Shown one piece after another: positions 51,160 through 61,062 of a stretch of 64,000 bases of DNA. The position numbers and the translations under genes are program-made. Source of the DNA: NCEH01 sp043195095 (GTDB lineage: Bacteria > Pseudomonadota > Alphaproteobacteria > Rhizobiales > Xanthobacteraceae); NCBI RefSeq assembly GCF_043195095.1, contig NZ_JBAFWN010000013.1. The stretch is one strand, 5' to 3'. Position 1 is the stretch's first letter; each line of letters begins with the position of its first letter. The notes under the pieces are model-generated. The model had not been told where the DNA came from. It saw only the letters and a list, made by a program, of their open reading frames with translations, and made no database searches.

Positions 51160-53697
51160 TCACTCGGCCGGAACAAGCGCCGGCCGATGCGCCCGCCTCG
51201 CGGGAGTGGAGTCCACGGTCATCGGCGGTCGGAAGCGCTTCAGACGGAGCGCATTGCCGAGCACGAAGACGCTCGATGCCGCCATGGCGCCTGCCGCGAA
51301 GATCGGCGAGAGCAGCGTTCCGTTAAACGGATAGAGGATGCCGGCCGCCACCGGGATCAGGCTGGCGTTGTAGGCGAATGCCCAGAACAGGTTCTGCTTG
51401 ATGTTGCGGATCGTCGCCTTGCTGAGCGCGATGGCGTTGACCACGCCGCGCAGATCGCCTGACATCAGCACAACATCGGCCGCTTCGATCGCCACATCCG
51501 TGCCGGTCCCGATCGCGACGCCCACATCGGCCTCGGCGAGCGCCGGAGCGTCGTTGATGCCGTCGCCGACAAAGGCCACGGTTCCGAAGCGCTGGCGCAG
51601 CGCCTTGATCGCCTTGACCTTGCCGTCCGGCAGAACCTCCGCCATCACCTCGTCGATACCGAGTTGCCTGGCGATGGCGGTGGCGGTTCTGGCGTTGTCG
51701 CCGGTGATCATCGCTACCTTGATCCCCAGCCGATGCAGCGCTGCGATGGAATCGCGTGTCGTCGGCTTGATCGGATCGGCGACGGCAATCGCTGCCGCGA
51801 GCCGGCCGTCGATCGCGGCATAGAGCGGGCTCTTGCCCTGGCTCGCCAGACTCTGGCCGACCGGCTCGACCTCCGCGAGGTCGTAACCGAGCTTCTTCAT
51901 GTAGCGATCCGCGCCAATCTCGACTTGACGGCCATCGACGGTCGCAGCGACGCCGAAGCCCGGAACCGCCTCGAAGTTCTGGACGGTCCCAAAGGTGAGA
52001 GCGCGCAGCTTCGCGGCGGCGACGATGGCCTCGGCAATCGGATGCTCGGAGCGTTCCTCGACGGCGGCGACGAGAGACAGGACGTCGGACTCCCCGAACC
52101 CGTTGATCAGCGAAAGGTCGGTCAGCTCCGGCCGCCCCTTCGTCAGCGTGCCCGTCTTGTCGAGCGCGATGGCCTTCGCGCTCCTCAGCGTCTGGAGCGC
52201 TTCGCCCTTGCGGAACAGGATGCCCATCCTCGCGGCGCGTCCCGTGCCAACCATGATCGACGTCGGCGTAGCGAGACCCATGGCGCAGGGGCAGGCGATG
52301 ATCAGGACAGCGACGCCGTTGACCAGCGCGAAGGCGAGCGCCGGATCGGGACCGAACACCAGCCAGATTGCGAAGGTCAGTGCCGCGATTCCTATGACGA
52401 TTGGCACGAAGACGCCGGTCACGCGGTCGACCAGCGCCTGGATAGGTAGCTTGGAGCCCTGCGCGGCTTCGACCATGCGGATGATCTGCGCCAGCACGGT
52501 GTCGCCGCCGACCTTGGTGGCGCGGAAGGTGATGCTGCCCGTCTTGTTGATCGTGCCGCCGACGACTGCCGCGCCCGCGCCCTTCTGAACCGGGATCGGC
52601 TCGCCCGTGATCATGGACTCGTCCACGAAGGAAGAACCATCGAGCACGTCGCCATCGACCGGCACCCGCTCGCCGGGACGCACCTGCACAATGTCGCCGG
52701 CAACGACCTCGGACAGGGCAACCTGTACCGCTTTCCCGTCGCGAAGGACCTGCGCCGTCTTTGCCTGCAGGTCCATCAGCTGTCTGATCGCTTCGCTCGT
52801 GCGCCCTTTTGCGCGCGCCTCGAGCCAACGGCCGAGCAGGATCAGCGCGACGATCACAGCCGCCGCTTCGTAATAGACGTTGTGGGTGCCTTCCGGCAGC
52901 AGGTGAGGCGCGAAGGTCGCGACCACGGAATAGGCCCAGGCCGCTCCGGTGCCGAGGCTGACCAGCGTGTTCATGTCAGGGCGGCCGCGCAGCAGCGCCG
53001 GGACGCCCTTGATGAAGAAACGCAGACCGGGGACGAACAATACCAGCGTCGTCAGAGCGAACTGCAGATACCAGTTCCCCTGCTGCCCGATGGTCTCCAT
53101 CACCCAAATATGGATTGCCGGAACCAAGTGGCTGCCCATTTCGAGAACCACGACCGGCACGGTAAGGACCGCCGCGAGCATCAGCGCATTGCGCAGCGAC
53201 CGCATGTCCCGCTCGCGCCGAGCGGCCTCCCGATCCTCGGCAACCGCCCCATTCGTCACCAGACGCGAGCCGTAGCCGGCGCTTACTACCGCAGCAATCA
53301 TATCCGAGGCGGAAACAGAATTGTCGAGATACCGGATCCGCGCCTTCTCCGTGGCGAGGTTGACCGATGCATCAAGAACGCCGGGAAGCGCCTTCAAGAC
53401 CTTCTCAACGCGTCCGACACAGGACGCACAGCTCATTCCTTCGACGACGAGTTCCGCCGTCTCGCTACCGACCTCGTAGCCGGCGGTCTCGACCGCGCCG
53501 ACCACGGCAACCGGGTCGGGTTGTGCGGAAAAATCGACCTCGGCGCGCTCCGTCGCGAGATTGACCGACACGCGCGTCACCCCTGGCAGTGCCTTCAAGG
53601 CCTTCTCGACCCTCCCCACGCACGAAGCGCAGGTCATGCCTTCGATGCGTAGCCGCAACGTTGCGGATGGAGAGGCGAATGCGGTTGAGGTCGGCAT
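51160..53697 (-). CDS. copA: Cu(I)-exporting P1B ATPase CopA, two HMA domains
   Basis: The 845-residue pump has two CxxC metal domains (IEGMTCASCVGRVEKALKAL at residue 18 and VEGMSCASCVGRVEKVLKAL), the membrane site IIACPCAMGLATP, DKTGTLTKGRP, SEHPIAEAI and GDGINDAPALAEADVG. The copper-specific helix 8 sequence (MAASSVFVLGNALRLKRF) is also present. The start at 53697 has AAGGAG before it. It is divergent from copZ and shares the inverted-repeat operator region. Confidence 0.95.
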   Translation of the reverse strand: MPTSTAFASPSATLRLRIEGMTCASCVGRVEKALKALPGVTRVSVNLATERAEVDFSAQPDPVAVVGAVETAGYEVGSETAELVVEGMSCASCVGRVEKVLKALPGVLDASVNLATEKARIRYLDNSVSASDMIAAVVSAGYGSRLVTNGAVAEDREAARRERDMRSLRNALMLAAVLTVPVVVLEMGSHLVPAIHIWVMETIGQQGNWYLQFALTTLVLFVPGLRFFIKGVPALLRGRPDMNTLVSLGTGAAWAYSVVATFAPHLLPEGTHNVYYEAAAVIVALILLGRWLEARAKGRTSEAIRQLMDLQAKTAQVLRDGKAVQVALSEVVAGDIVQVRPGERVPVDGDVLDGSSFVDESMITGEPIPVQKGAGAAVVGGTINKTGSITFRATKVGGDTVLAQIIRMVEAAQGSKLPIQALVDRVTGVFVPIVIGIAALTFAIWLVFGPDPALAFALVNGVAVLIIACPCAMGLATPTSIMVGTGRAARMGILFRKGEALQTLRSAKAIALDKTGTLTKGRPELTDLSLINGFGESDVLSLVAAVEERSEHPIAEAIVAAAKLRALTFGTVQNFEAVPGFGVAATVDGRQVEIGADRYMKKLGYDLAEVEPVGQSLASQGKSPLYAAIDGRLAAAIAVADPIKPTTRDSIAALHRLGIKVAMITGDNARTATAIARQLGIDEVMAEVLPDGKVKAIKALRQRFGTVAFVGDGINDAPALAEADVGVAIGTGTDVAIEAADVVLMSGDLRGVVNAIALSKATIRNIKQNLFWAFAYNASLIPVAAGILYPFNGTLLSPIFAAGAMAASSVFVLGNALRLKRFRPPMTVDSTPARRAHRPALVPAE

Positions 53698-53734
53698 GTC
53701 GTCAGCTCCTTGAATCACAGCTGACCGCGAACAT

Positions 53735-53821
53735 GGTGCTTCCAACAATGGGAAGGTCAACGCCGACTGGTGCATTTTTTCGGCGGGCAGACCTATTGAC
53801 CTTCCCATTGTTGGAAGCACC
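53735..53821. promoter_or_regulatory. Divergent CueR-type operator pair, perfect 26-bp inverted repeat
   Basis: TTGACCTTCCCATTGTTGGA with its continuation AGCACC occurs at 53796-53821 on the plus strand and identically on the minus strand at 53760-53735. Each arm is a CueR-type operator with -35 TTGACC. The minus copy has CATGTT 19 bases later, a good -10 for copA; the plus copy has CACCTT, a weak -10 for copZ. The 35-bp loop is 53761-53795. Confidence 0.88.
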
Positions 53822-53859
53822 ACCTTCACTCACGGAGTGCCAAATTGAGGAAAAAAGCC

Positions 53860-54063
53860 ATGGTCTATCTGAAAATCCCCAACATGAACTGCGGCGGTTG
53901 TGCTGCGACCGTCACCAAAGCTCTCAAGAGCATCGACGTCGACGCCAGGATTGACGTCGACACGGCGCTGAAGACCGTAAAGCTGGAGAGCAAGGCAGAC
54001 GTCGAACAAATCAGCGCGGTGCTCAAGTCGGCAGGCTATCCCGCAGAGGTTCAGCCCGGCTGA
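53860..54063 (+). CDS. copZ: Copper chaperone CopZ
   Basis: The 67-residue HMA protein carries copper to CopA. It has MVYLKIPNMNCGGCAATVTK with the MxCxxC site and the usual beta-alpha-beta-beta-alpha-beta length. The ATG at 53860 follows TTGAGGA. A longer frame from TTG 53845 adds five basic residues that the family lacks. It is divergent from copA. Confidence 0.92.
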   Translation: MVYLKIPNMNCGGCAATVTKALKSIDVDARIDVDTALKTVKLESKADVEQISAVLKSAGYPAEVQPG

Positions 54064-54159
54064 CGCGCCTTTCTCTCGGGGCAAGGACAGGCGCTGGTCC
54101 GCTGGCCTGGAGCGGACCGGCGCTGTAGTGCGTTGTTCGGTGCGGAAACGCTGGGAGCC

Positions 54160-54300
54160 GTCCACCATTCCGGAGCCATCCCGATGCGCCGTGAAGCCGA
54201 GATCAACGACGCCGAGATCACCGAACTGTGCTCTCAGATCATGCCGTCCGAACAACATGAGATCGAGCAGACGGTGGGAGTTCTGACGCGACTTCAGGCA
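54160..54300 (+). pseudogene. Possible DUF305-like protein remnant
   Basis: In the 306-bp gap between copZ and the next gene the plus strand can be read as HHSGAIPMRREAEINDAEIT, followed by LCSQIMPSEQHEIEQ, which recalls the end of small exported DUF305-type copper-locus proteins (DAEIxxLxxxIxxxQxxEI). There is no start with the rest of the protein, and the minus strand is also open. Low confidence. Confidence 0.3.
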
Positions 54301-54369
54301 CGGAGCTCCGTCCTCGGCAAATCTGCGGTCCGGGTGCGGGACGACGGTATATGCCCGCGCCTCGTCCAT

Positions 54370-55656
54370 TCAAGAGCCGATCACGGCTGACGGTCCCGGC
54401 CACTCGAAATGCGGCAGCGTCGCAAAGGCAGCGTAGCCGAGCGCAATGGCCACCACCGTAGCGGCCGCCAGCGGGAGCCAGAAGCGAACCGGTCCCGCAA
54501 CGGCGGCGACGGCCAGGCGGCCAATGGCATTCGTAGCGAGCGCCAGAAGCACGGCGTGTCCGACCGCCTCCATGGTTGCCGGCTGTCCGAGCAGCCGCAA
54601 CGCGCTGAGCACTGCCACGTCGACATCGAATATTCCCGAGATGGCGGAGGTCGCCACCATCCCGCTGCTGCTTCCGACCGAAAGAGCGGCGCTCACGGTG
54701 GAGACGACCGCGAAGAGCGCCGCGAACAACATCAGCGGCCCCACCTCGAAGGGGTTGCGCGGCGGTTGCGTACCTTCGCCCGAAATGGTGTGGCGCGACA
54801 GCAGGAGGAGAATGCCGCAGGTCGCAAAGCCGCCGATTGCGGCCAGGATGGCCAGACCCGCGACGCCCAGCACCGACGGCGCGACGATGGCGACGATTGC
54901 CGTGACCCGTATCACGGATACGCCCGCCGCGAGGATCGCGGCACCTGCCAGCGGCCAGGGATTCGTTCCGGTCTTGGCGATCCGCGCCAGCGACAGAGTT
55001 ACGGCGGTGGACGAGATGACGGCTCCGGCAAGACCGCTGACCAGAATACCCCGGGTCGTGCCGAGAGCCCGGACCGCGATGTAGCCGAGGAAGGAGATCG
55101 CCGCCGTCAGCACGGTGAAGAGCCACACCTGCCGGGGATTGAAGCCGCCCCAGGGATCGACGGCTCGATCGGGCAGCAGCGGCAGGATGATCGCCGTCAT
55201 CACCGCGAGCACCAGAGCCGAACGAAGCTCGATCCAGGAAATTCGCCTGAGAAGCCCGTGCAGAAGCTCGCGACTGGCGAGAACCGCGGCGAGCGCGGCC
55301 CCACCGGCGGCGGCGGCGCGCTGATCCCCGACGACGGCAAGCGCCCCCAAGGCGAACACGCCCAGCGCGGCGATGATGCCGGTCACGCTGTAATCCTCAT
55401 CGTGGAGGGACTCGCGTGCCTTGTACCAGGCGAAGACCGCGGTGAAGGCGAGGAAGCCGGCGATCAGAATGGAGGGAGCATCAAGGCTGGCGCTGAGAGC
55501 CGCCACCACGCCGCCGAGCAGTCCGGAGATGCCGTATGTTCGGATGCCCGCCGCGCGGCCGCCATCCGGCGTGTCGCGCTCGCGCCACCCACGCTCCAGG
55601 CCGACGAGCAAGCCAATGGCAAGTGCCAGACCGAGCTGCAGGATCAAGAAGTCCAT
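54370..55656 (-). CDS. MgtC/SapB-type N-terminus with DUF4010, membrane protein
   Basis: The 428-residue protein has about 13 helices. The N-terminal part (GLALAIGLLVGLERGWRERD) is the MgtC/SapB-type start with the conserved Glu-Arg, and the rest is DUF4010 (FLGYIAVRALGTTRGILVSG). The family is widespread in proteobacteria and may concern membrane stress or Mg, but a function has not been settled that I know of. It lies 141 bp after the AMP-phosphorylase-like gene on the same strand. Confidence 0.85.
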   Translation of the reverse strand: MDFLILQLGLALAIGLLVGLERGWRERDTPDGGRAAGIRTYGISGLLGGVVAALSASLDAPSILIAGFLAFTAVFAWYKARESLHDEDYSVTGIIAALGVFALGALAVVGDQRAAAAGGAALAAVLASRELLHGLLRRISWIELRSALVLAVMTAIILPLLPDRAVDPWGGFNPRQVWLFTVLTAAISFLGYIAVRALGTTRGILVSGLAGAVISSTAVTLSLARIAKTGTNPWPLAGAAILAAGVSVIRVTAIVAIVAPSVLGVAGLAILAAIGGFATCGILLLLSRHTISGEGTQPPRNPFEVGPLMLFAALFAVVSTVSAALSVGSSSGMVATSAISGIFDVDVAVLSALRLLGQPATMEAVGHAVLLALATNAIGRLAVAAVAGPVRFWLPLAAATVVAIALGYAAFATLPHFEWPGPSAVIGS

Positions 55657-55796
55657 GGCGTGGCCCGTGATGGATAAGTCACGTCATCAGCGCAGCTGAT
55701 CATGACGGTCGCCTGTTCGTCTGAGCAGCACCTTGTCGCACCGATAGAATTGATCCCAAAGCGCTGCCACGACGCCGGCGAGAACCAATTGCCGCC

Positions 55797-57329
55797 TCAT
55801 GCCTCGACCTTGACGATATCGCCGGACCGGGCGGCGTATTCCAGGGCATAGGCGAGTTCGGCACGCGTCTCGGCATGGACATGAAGCATTGGCTGGCCCT
55901 TGTCGATCTCGTTGCCCAGCCGCACGTCCATGCGAACGCCGGCGGCCTTGGCCTCGGGCGCTCCAGCGAGTTTTGCAAGCCGGGCGAGCTTTCGATTGTC
56001 GATATGGACGATGCGTCCTGCATGCGGGGCCACAAGCGGATGGACGTTGGACGCAGTCGGAGGTGTCCGCATCCCGCCCTGCGCCTCACAGATGGCTTCG
56101 AACTTCGCCCAGGCGCGCCCGTCGGAGAGCGTTTCGAGCGCCAGTCGAGTCCCTTCACCCGTTGCCACTTTTCCGCCGATTTCGAGCGCTGCACCCGCAA
56201 GCGTCGCGGCGCGCCTCCTGAGATCGTCCGGCGCATCGCCGGCATTTTGAAGGACAGCCAGGACATCGAGAGCCTCGAGCGCCGGCCCGATCCCCCGGCC
56301 GACCGGCTGTGAACCATCGGTCTGGAGACATATCGCGGTCAGGCCGAAACGCGCGGCGACCGCCCCCATGCGTTCGGCGAGGTGACCGGCGAGTTCCTCG
56401 CTGCGGACCTTGGCGGTCGGGCCGACAGGAATATCGATCACCACATGGGTCGAGCCCGCGGAAATTTTCTTCGACAGCACGGACGCGATGAGCTGGCCTT
56501 CGGTATCGACATCGAGCTCACGCTCGACGCGCACGAAGATGTCGTCGGCGGGACTGAGATGCACCGCGCCACCCCAGGCGATGCAGCCGCCTTCAGCCTC
56601 CACCACGCGCCGGAGCGTCGCAATGTCGAGGTCGACTGGAGCGAGCGTCTCCATCGTATCGGCCGTGCCTGCCGGCGAGGTTATCGCGCGTGAAGAGGTT
56701 TTGGGCATGATGAGGCCCTGCGCTGCGACGATCGCGACAATGATCGGCGTGGTGCGATTGCCCGGCAGGCCGCCGATGCAGTGCTTGTCGACGACGATCG
56801 GGGCATCCCAGCGCATACGCTCGCCAACCTCGACCATCGCGCCGGTCAGATCGGCGGTCTCCTGCTCGTCCAGAGGCAAGGCGGCGCCCGCCGTCAGGAA
56901 TGCGGCAAGATGCACGTCGGTGTATCGTCCGGCGACAATGTCTTTGACAATCGCCGTGAAGGCGGATGCGTCGAGGCGGTTGCCGTAGATGCGCCGGCGC
57001 ACGCTTGCCAACGATTCGATCGCCGGCGCATGTGTGACTTTAACGGCTTCGCCGTCCGCAATGCCGAGGATCGTCCAGGCGGTCTCAGAAAGAGCGACCT
57101 CGTCGAGCGCGATCAATTCGCCGCCCTCTATCTGAAAGAGCGTTGCCTGCACCTCCCGATTGCCTGTCGAAACAAGAACCTGCGAGCGTGCGGCAAGGCC
57201 CTCCGAACGGCAGACATGGCAGTCTGTGCGCATGATGACCACGGCCTGATGCTGGGTGTGCAGGCCAAGACGCTTGGCGCGGAGCATCGGCTGTGCAAGG
57301 GCGTCGGTCCGTTCGAGGGCTGCGGTCAT
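55797..57329 (-). CDS. AMP phosphorylase-type nucleoside/nucleotide phosphorylase
   Basis: The 510-residue product belongs to the thymidine phosphorylase family but has the N-terminal extension of about 90 residues (double-psi-like) found in AMP phosphorylases. The body has DKHCIGGLPGNRTTPIIVAI, then KTSSRAITSPAGTADTMETL and a C-terminal PYNP-type domain (HAGRIVHIDNRKLARLAKLA). AMP phosphorylase splits NMPs with phosphate to a base and ribose 1,5-bisphosphate; this assignment is by layout. Its ATG overlaps the stop of the beta-CASP gene (ATGA). Confidence 0.85.
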   Translation of the reverse strand: MTAALERTDALAQPMLRAKRLGLHTQHQAVVIMRTDCHVCRSEGLAARSQVLVSTGNREVQATLFQIEGGELIALDEVALSETAWTILGIADGEAVKVTHAPAIESLASVRRRIYGNRLDASAFTAIVKDIVAGRYTDVHLAAFLTAGAALPLDEQETADLTGAMVEVGERMRWDAPIVVDKHCIGGLPGNRTTPIIVAIVAAQGLIMPKTSSRAITSPAGTADTMETLAPVDLDIATLRRVVEAEGGCIAWGGAVHLSPADDIFVRVERELDVDTEGQLIASVLSKKISAGSTHVVIDIPVGPTAKVRSEELAGHLAERMGAVAARFGLTAICLQTDGSQPVGRGIGPALEALDVLAVLQNAGDAPDDLRRRAATLAGAALEIGGKVATGEGTRLALETLSDGRAWAKFEAICEAQGGMRTPPTASNVHPLVAPHAGRIVHIDNRKLARLAKLAGAPEAKAAGVRMDVRLGNEIDKGQPMLHVHAETRAELAYALEYAARSGDIVKVEA

Positions 57330-58684
57330 AGATCGAACACCTGATCCTGACGGGGAACGCTCGCGCTCCATCCGAGATCCCTGTCGATGCGTACGCGCAG
57401 CGCCTCAGCGGCTTCGGGCTCGCCATGCACGATGAAGACACGCGAGGGGCTGTGACGGAAACCCGAGAGCCAGTGCATCAGGTCGTTGGCGTCGGCGTGA
57501 GCCGAGAGCATCGTCAGATCGTCGACCTCTGCGCGAACGGGAATCCATTGGCCGTGGATCTTGATCTCGCTTGCACCCTGCAACATGGCACGTCCGCGCG
57601 TTCCGACGGCCTGGAAGCCGGAGAACAGGATGGTGTTCTTCTGTTCGGGCGCGAAAGCCTTCAGATGATGGAGCACGCGACCGCCGGTCGCCATGCCGCT
57701 CGCCGAGATCACCACCTTGGGATAGGGGCTCGCCGTGATCGCCTTGGACCCTTCGACATCTCTCGTATACGTAGCAATTCCGCAGATCGCGCCGCAGACC
57801 TCCGGTGTGAGGCGATGATCAGCAGGGTGCGCATGAAGCAAATCGGTCGCGTCGATCGCCATAGGGCTGTCAAGATAGATCGGAATGTTCGACAGCCTGC
57901 TGGCGGTCTTCAGCTTCCACAGATGATAGAGCAGCGATTGTGCGCGGCCGACCGCGAAGGCCGGGATCACGACGGTGCCGCCGCGTTGGACTGTGCGCTC
58001 GATCACCGCGCCGAGAACCTCGGTGATGTCGCCCGGTTTATGAATGCGATCGCCGTAGGTGGATTCGATGACAATGAAGTCGGCTTCCGAGACTGGCTCG
58101 GGATCCGGCATGACCGGATCGCCGTAGCGTCCGAGATCGCCGGAGAAGGTAACGCGACGGCCGGCCCAGCCGATATCCGCGGTTGCAGCGCCCAGGATGT
58201 GCCCAGCATGGCGGAACATCAGCGTCGGACCGCCAGGAAGCTGAACGAGCTTTCCAAAGGGAACGGCTGAGAAGAACTCGAGCGCGCGTTCCGCGTCGCG
58301 AACTCCGTAGAGCGGCAAGGCCGGCTTGTGCTTCGAGAATCCCTTGCGGTTGGCGTATTCGGCGTCCTTCTCCTGCAGATAGCCGCTGTCTTGAAGGATC
58401 AGCTCGGCCACATCGCGCGTGGCCTCGGTTGCGAAGATGCGGCCGCGAAAGCCGTCGCGCACCAGCTTCGGCAGATAGCCGGAATGGTCGAGATGGGCAT
58501 GGGTCAACACGACGGCGTCGATGCTGGAGGGCTCGACCGGCAAGGGCTCCCAATTCAGCTCGCGCAAGTTCTTGAGGCCCTGGAACAGGCCACAGTCGAT
58601 CAGGATGTGCTTTCCATCATGAGTCAGGAGATGTTTCGAGCCAGTGACGGTGCCGGCACCGCCCAGCGAGGTCAGCGTAAGCAT
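57326..58684 (-). CDS. Beta-CASP metallo-beta-lactamase RNA-processing nuclease
   Basis: The 452-residue product has the MBL motif THAHLDHSGYLPKLV, later metal ligands in MFRHAGHILGAATADI and VTFSGDLGRYGDPVM, and the beta-CASP part (VVIPAFAVGRAQSLLYHLW, VVISASGMATGGRVLHHLK, LSAHADANDLMHWL). This fits the CPSF/YhfI-like RNase group. Its natural RNA is not known. It starts 8 bp after the phosphoketolase-like stop and ends inside the next start. Confidence 0.92.
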   Translation of the reverse strand: MLTLTSLGGAGTVTGSKHLLTHDGKHILIDCGLFQGLKNLRELNWEPLPVEPSSIDAVVLTHAHLDHSGYLPKLVRDGFRGRIFATEATRDVAELILQDSGYLQEKDAEYANRKGFSKHKPALPLYGVRDAERALEFFSAVPFGKLVQLPGGPTLMFRHAGHILGAATADIGWAGRRVTFSGDLGRYGDPVMPDPEPVSEADFIVIESTYGDRIHKPGDITEVLGAVIERTVQRGGTVVIPAFAVGRAQSLLYHLWKLKTASRLSNIPIYLDSPMAIDATDLLHAHPADHRLTPEVCGAICGIATYTRDVEGSKAITASPYPKVVISASGMATGGRVLHHLKAFAPEQKNTILFSGFQAVGTRGRAMLQGASEIKIHGQWIPVRAEVDDLTMLSAHADANDLMHWLSGFRHSPSRVFIVHGEPEAAEALRVRIDRDLGWSASVPRQDQVFDL

Positions 58685-58692
58685 GGCGGCCT

Positions 58693-61062
58693 TCAGATCA
58701 CGGGTTGGAAAAGATCGGCGGGGTTACCCCTACTGTCGACGGCGGCGCGTTCGGCGGGCGTGAGCAGATCGTCGCGTGACCAACCGGCAAGCGGGGTCGC
58801 CGCATCGATCAGGTGAGCCCAGGAGCAGCGATTGGCGAACAGCATGCCGTCGACATCGAGCGTGCCGCCCCGGCTGATATAGCCGCGCGCGGCGGTTCTC
58901 AGCGGTCCCCCGTCCAGCCGCCTCAACAGACCAAGCATCGGCTCGGGCCGCGTATGAGTGACGATGACGCGGGGAAGCTGCGGGGGAAATAGTGCGGCGA
59001 GATCCTCGTCGCTCGCGGTGAAGGCGGCCTCGATCGGGTCGCGCGGCGCACGGAAGCGACCCGGTTCCGCCAATGCCGTCACGACGGCTTTGAGGCCACG
59101 GGCCGAGAGGCGTCGTGACGCCTTGAGCGCCTCCTCGAGCTGATAGGCCCCGACCGCCACCAGTTGCAGGTCGGCTTCGCCGGGATTGCCATCGATATGG
59201 GCCGCGCCCTCGGACACGAACCGGCCAGCCGCCTCGCCGTCGAGCCGGTGCGGCATGTCGCGCTTCGATACGATCAGGCAGGCTACCTGGCCGCGTCCGT
59301 CATAGACCGATCGCAGCGCGGCCATTGCGCTGTTCGCGTCGACTGGAAAGAGCACCCGGGCTGTGTCCGACATCTCGCCGAGCAGTGCCTCGCCAATCGT
59401 CGGGTCCTGGTGCGATTGCTCATTCTTGGAGTTCTCCCAGGTGTGGGAGGTGACGACGAGGGGCACCGAGATCCAGCCGGACTCCTGACCGACCTCGCGA
59501 CGACGCCGGGCGAAGACGATCTCCTGACGGAGGCCGCCCAGCATCTTCATGGCGAAGGCCTCATAGCTGACGATCAGGTTGAGCCCGCCTTTGTTGGCGA
59601 GCGCCGCACCTGCAACTGCTTCCTCGTTGAGCGCGGTGATGACGGCGCCATCAACGGCTTCGGCTACCCCGGGCTCGGCGACGTTGACGCGATGCCGCAG
59701 ACGATCGAGCGCGGCGCCCATATGGTTGGAGCGCAACTCGTCGGGATTGCCGAGCCGCGGCCGTAAATCCGGATTGGCATCGACGACGCGCACGAACCAG
59801 CGGTCTAGCGCATGCATGGCGCAGTCCGGAGCATCGCCCACGCGGATCCATTCGGGTTCGGGGAGCTGGGGTGACGGCGGGCTTCGCAGTGCGAGGGGAT
59901 GGCGGCTTTCGAGCGGCCGGTTCTGCGGGTCGTGAATGGCAAGCGCGCCGACCGCGCGGTCAATCTCTTGCAGCGGAACGAAGAGCGCTGCTGCAGCTTC
60001 GTTGAAGGCGTTTCGTGCCGCGTCATCGCGCGACGGGTTGCCGTCGATCGGAAGGTTGTGCGCCGCATTGGTGCCGGCGCCCGGAAAGCCGAACCCCTTG
60101 ATCGTCTTGGCGATCACATAGGGGATGGGCGCGGGATAGACGTGATCGGCATCGGCGGCGAAACGTCCGAGCCGCTCCTCGGCCGTGAGGATCGCCCAGG
60201 CGAACGCGGCCGGGTCGCGGCCGTCGATCGCGAAGGGATCGAAGCCGTTATGGCGAAGATGGGCCGCGAGCCAGTCGGCCCCGCCCTGCTGGGCAATCTG
60301 AGCGCGCTCCTCGATGCGGCGTCCGTTGAGGATCATGATGGGGATCGCGAGGCCGGAATCCTCGGCGCGCCACCAGCGGGGTGTCCAGTCGGAGCCGCGC
60401 TGCTCCTCGAAGGCACCGTCACTCAGGAAGGCGATGAGACTCTCTCCGGGAAGCGGCATGTGCACATATTGCACCTCCGCGAAACCAAGATAGCCTCCCT
60501 CCGAGATCGCCCCGGCGGTGTTGGGACCAGCATGGCTGCCCAGCGGGACCGCGGCGCGACCCTCCGCATCGATCGCATAGGAATAGAAGTCGGCCGCGAG
60601 CTGAGAGAGCCCCTTCTCGGTCCGGTCGTAGCGGCCTTTCTGCGTCGGCGAGACGTCGCCAGTCAGCGCATTGACGGCCTCGATCGCTGCGACGCAATGG
60701 CCTTGCCCCATCAGCCACGAGCGGGTCTTGGCGGTGATCGTGTTGGCGGTGAGATAGCCGACAAAAGCAGGAACCATGTTGAGCGAGCCACCGGTATGGC
60801 CTTCAGGCGTCGGCTTGAACGCAGCGGCCGGCAGCGGCGCGCCGGAGAGATTGACCCGGCTGGCATAGGTCATGTGGACGACGGTCCACATCGCCGCGCA
60901 GGCCAGACGGTCGGCAGCGGCGAGCAGCCGGTAGAGCCTGTCGGGCGCCATGTATCCCGAGGCTGCGAGTGCTGCAACACGCTCGACCGTCTCGGCGCTG
61001 TGCTCGATGGGCCCGTAGCCCTTCTGCCAGATCGCGAATGCGTCCGATGTCATTTCACTCAT
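58693..61062 (-). CDS. Phosphoketolase-family protein, divergent ThDP motif
   Basis: Phosphoketolase splits xylulose 5-phosphate with phosphate to acetyl phosphate and glyceraldehyde 3-phosphate. The 789-residue length and the sequence stretches SLNMVPAFVGYLTANTITA, VPLGSHAGPNTAGAISEGGY and the C-terminal VGQESGWISVPLV support the family. In the ThDP region the protein has SDGAFEEQRGSDWTPRWWRA where standard enzymes have GDGEAETGPLATSWHSNK, so Gly-Asp-Gly is now Ser-Asp-Gly and the following loop differs. The activity may therefore have changed; database entries of this clade are, from memory, sometimes called xylulose-5-phosphate 3-epimerase. Confidence 0.85.
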   Translation of the reverse strand: MSEMTSDAFAIWQKGYGPIEHSAETVERVAALAASGYMAPDRLYRLLAAADRLACAAMWTVVHMTYASRVNLSGAPLPAAAFKPTPEGHTGGSLNMVPAFVGYLTANTITAKTRSWLMGQGHCVAAIEAVNALTGDVSPTQKGRYDRTEKGLSQLAADFYSYAIDAEGRAAVPLGSHAGPNTAGAISEGGYLGFAEVQYVHMPLPGESLIAFLSDGAFEEQRGSDWTPRWWRAEDSGLAIPIMILNGRRIEERAQIAQQGGADWLAAHLRHNGFDPFAIDGRDPAAFAWAILTAEERLGRFAADADHVYPAPIPYVIAKTIKGFGFPGAGTNAAHNLPIDGNPSRDDAARNAFNEAAAALFVPLQEIDRAVGALAIHDPQNRPLESRHPLALRSPPSPQLPEPEWIRVGDAPDCAMHALDRWFVRVVDANPDLRPRLGNPDELRSNHMGAALDRLRHRVNVAEPGVAEAVDGAVITALNEEAVAGAALANKGGLNLIVSYEAFAMKMLGGLRQEIVFARRRREVGQESGWISVPLVVTSHTWENSKNEQSHQDPTIGEALLGEMSDTARVLFPVDANSAMAALRSVYDGRGQVACLIVSKRDMPHRLDGEAAGRFVSEGAAHIDGNPGEADLQLVAVGAYQLEEALKASRRLSARGLKAVVTALAEPGRFRAPRDPIEAAFTASDEDLAALFPPQLPRVIVTHTRPEPMLGLLRRLDGGPLRTAARGYISRGGTLDVDGMLFANRCSWAHLIDAATPLAGWSRDDLLTPAERAAVDSRGNPADLFQPVI

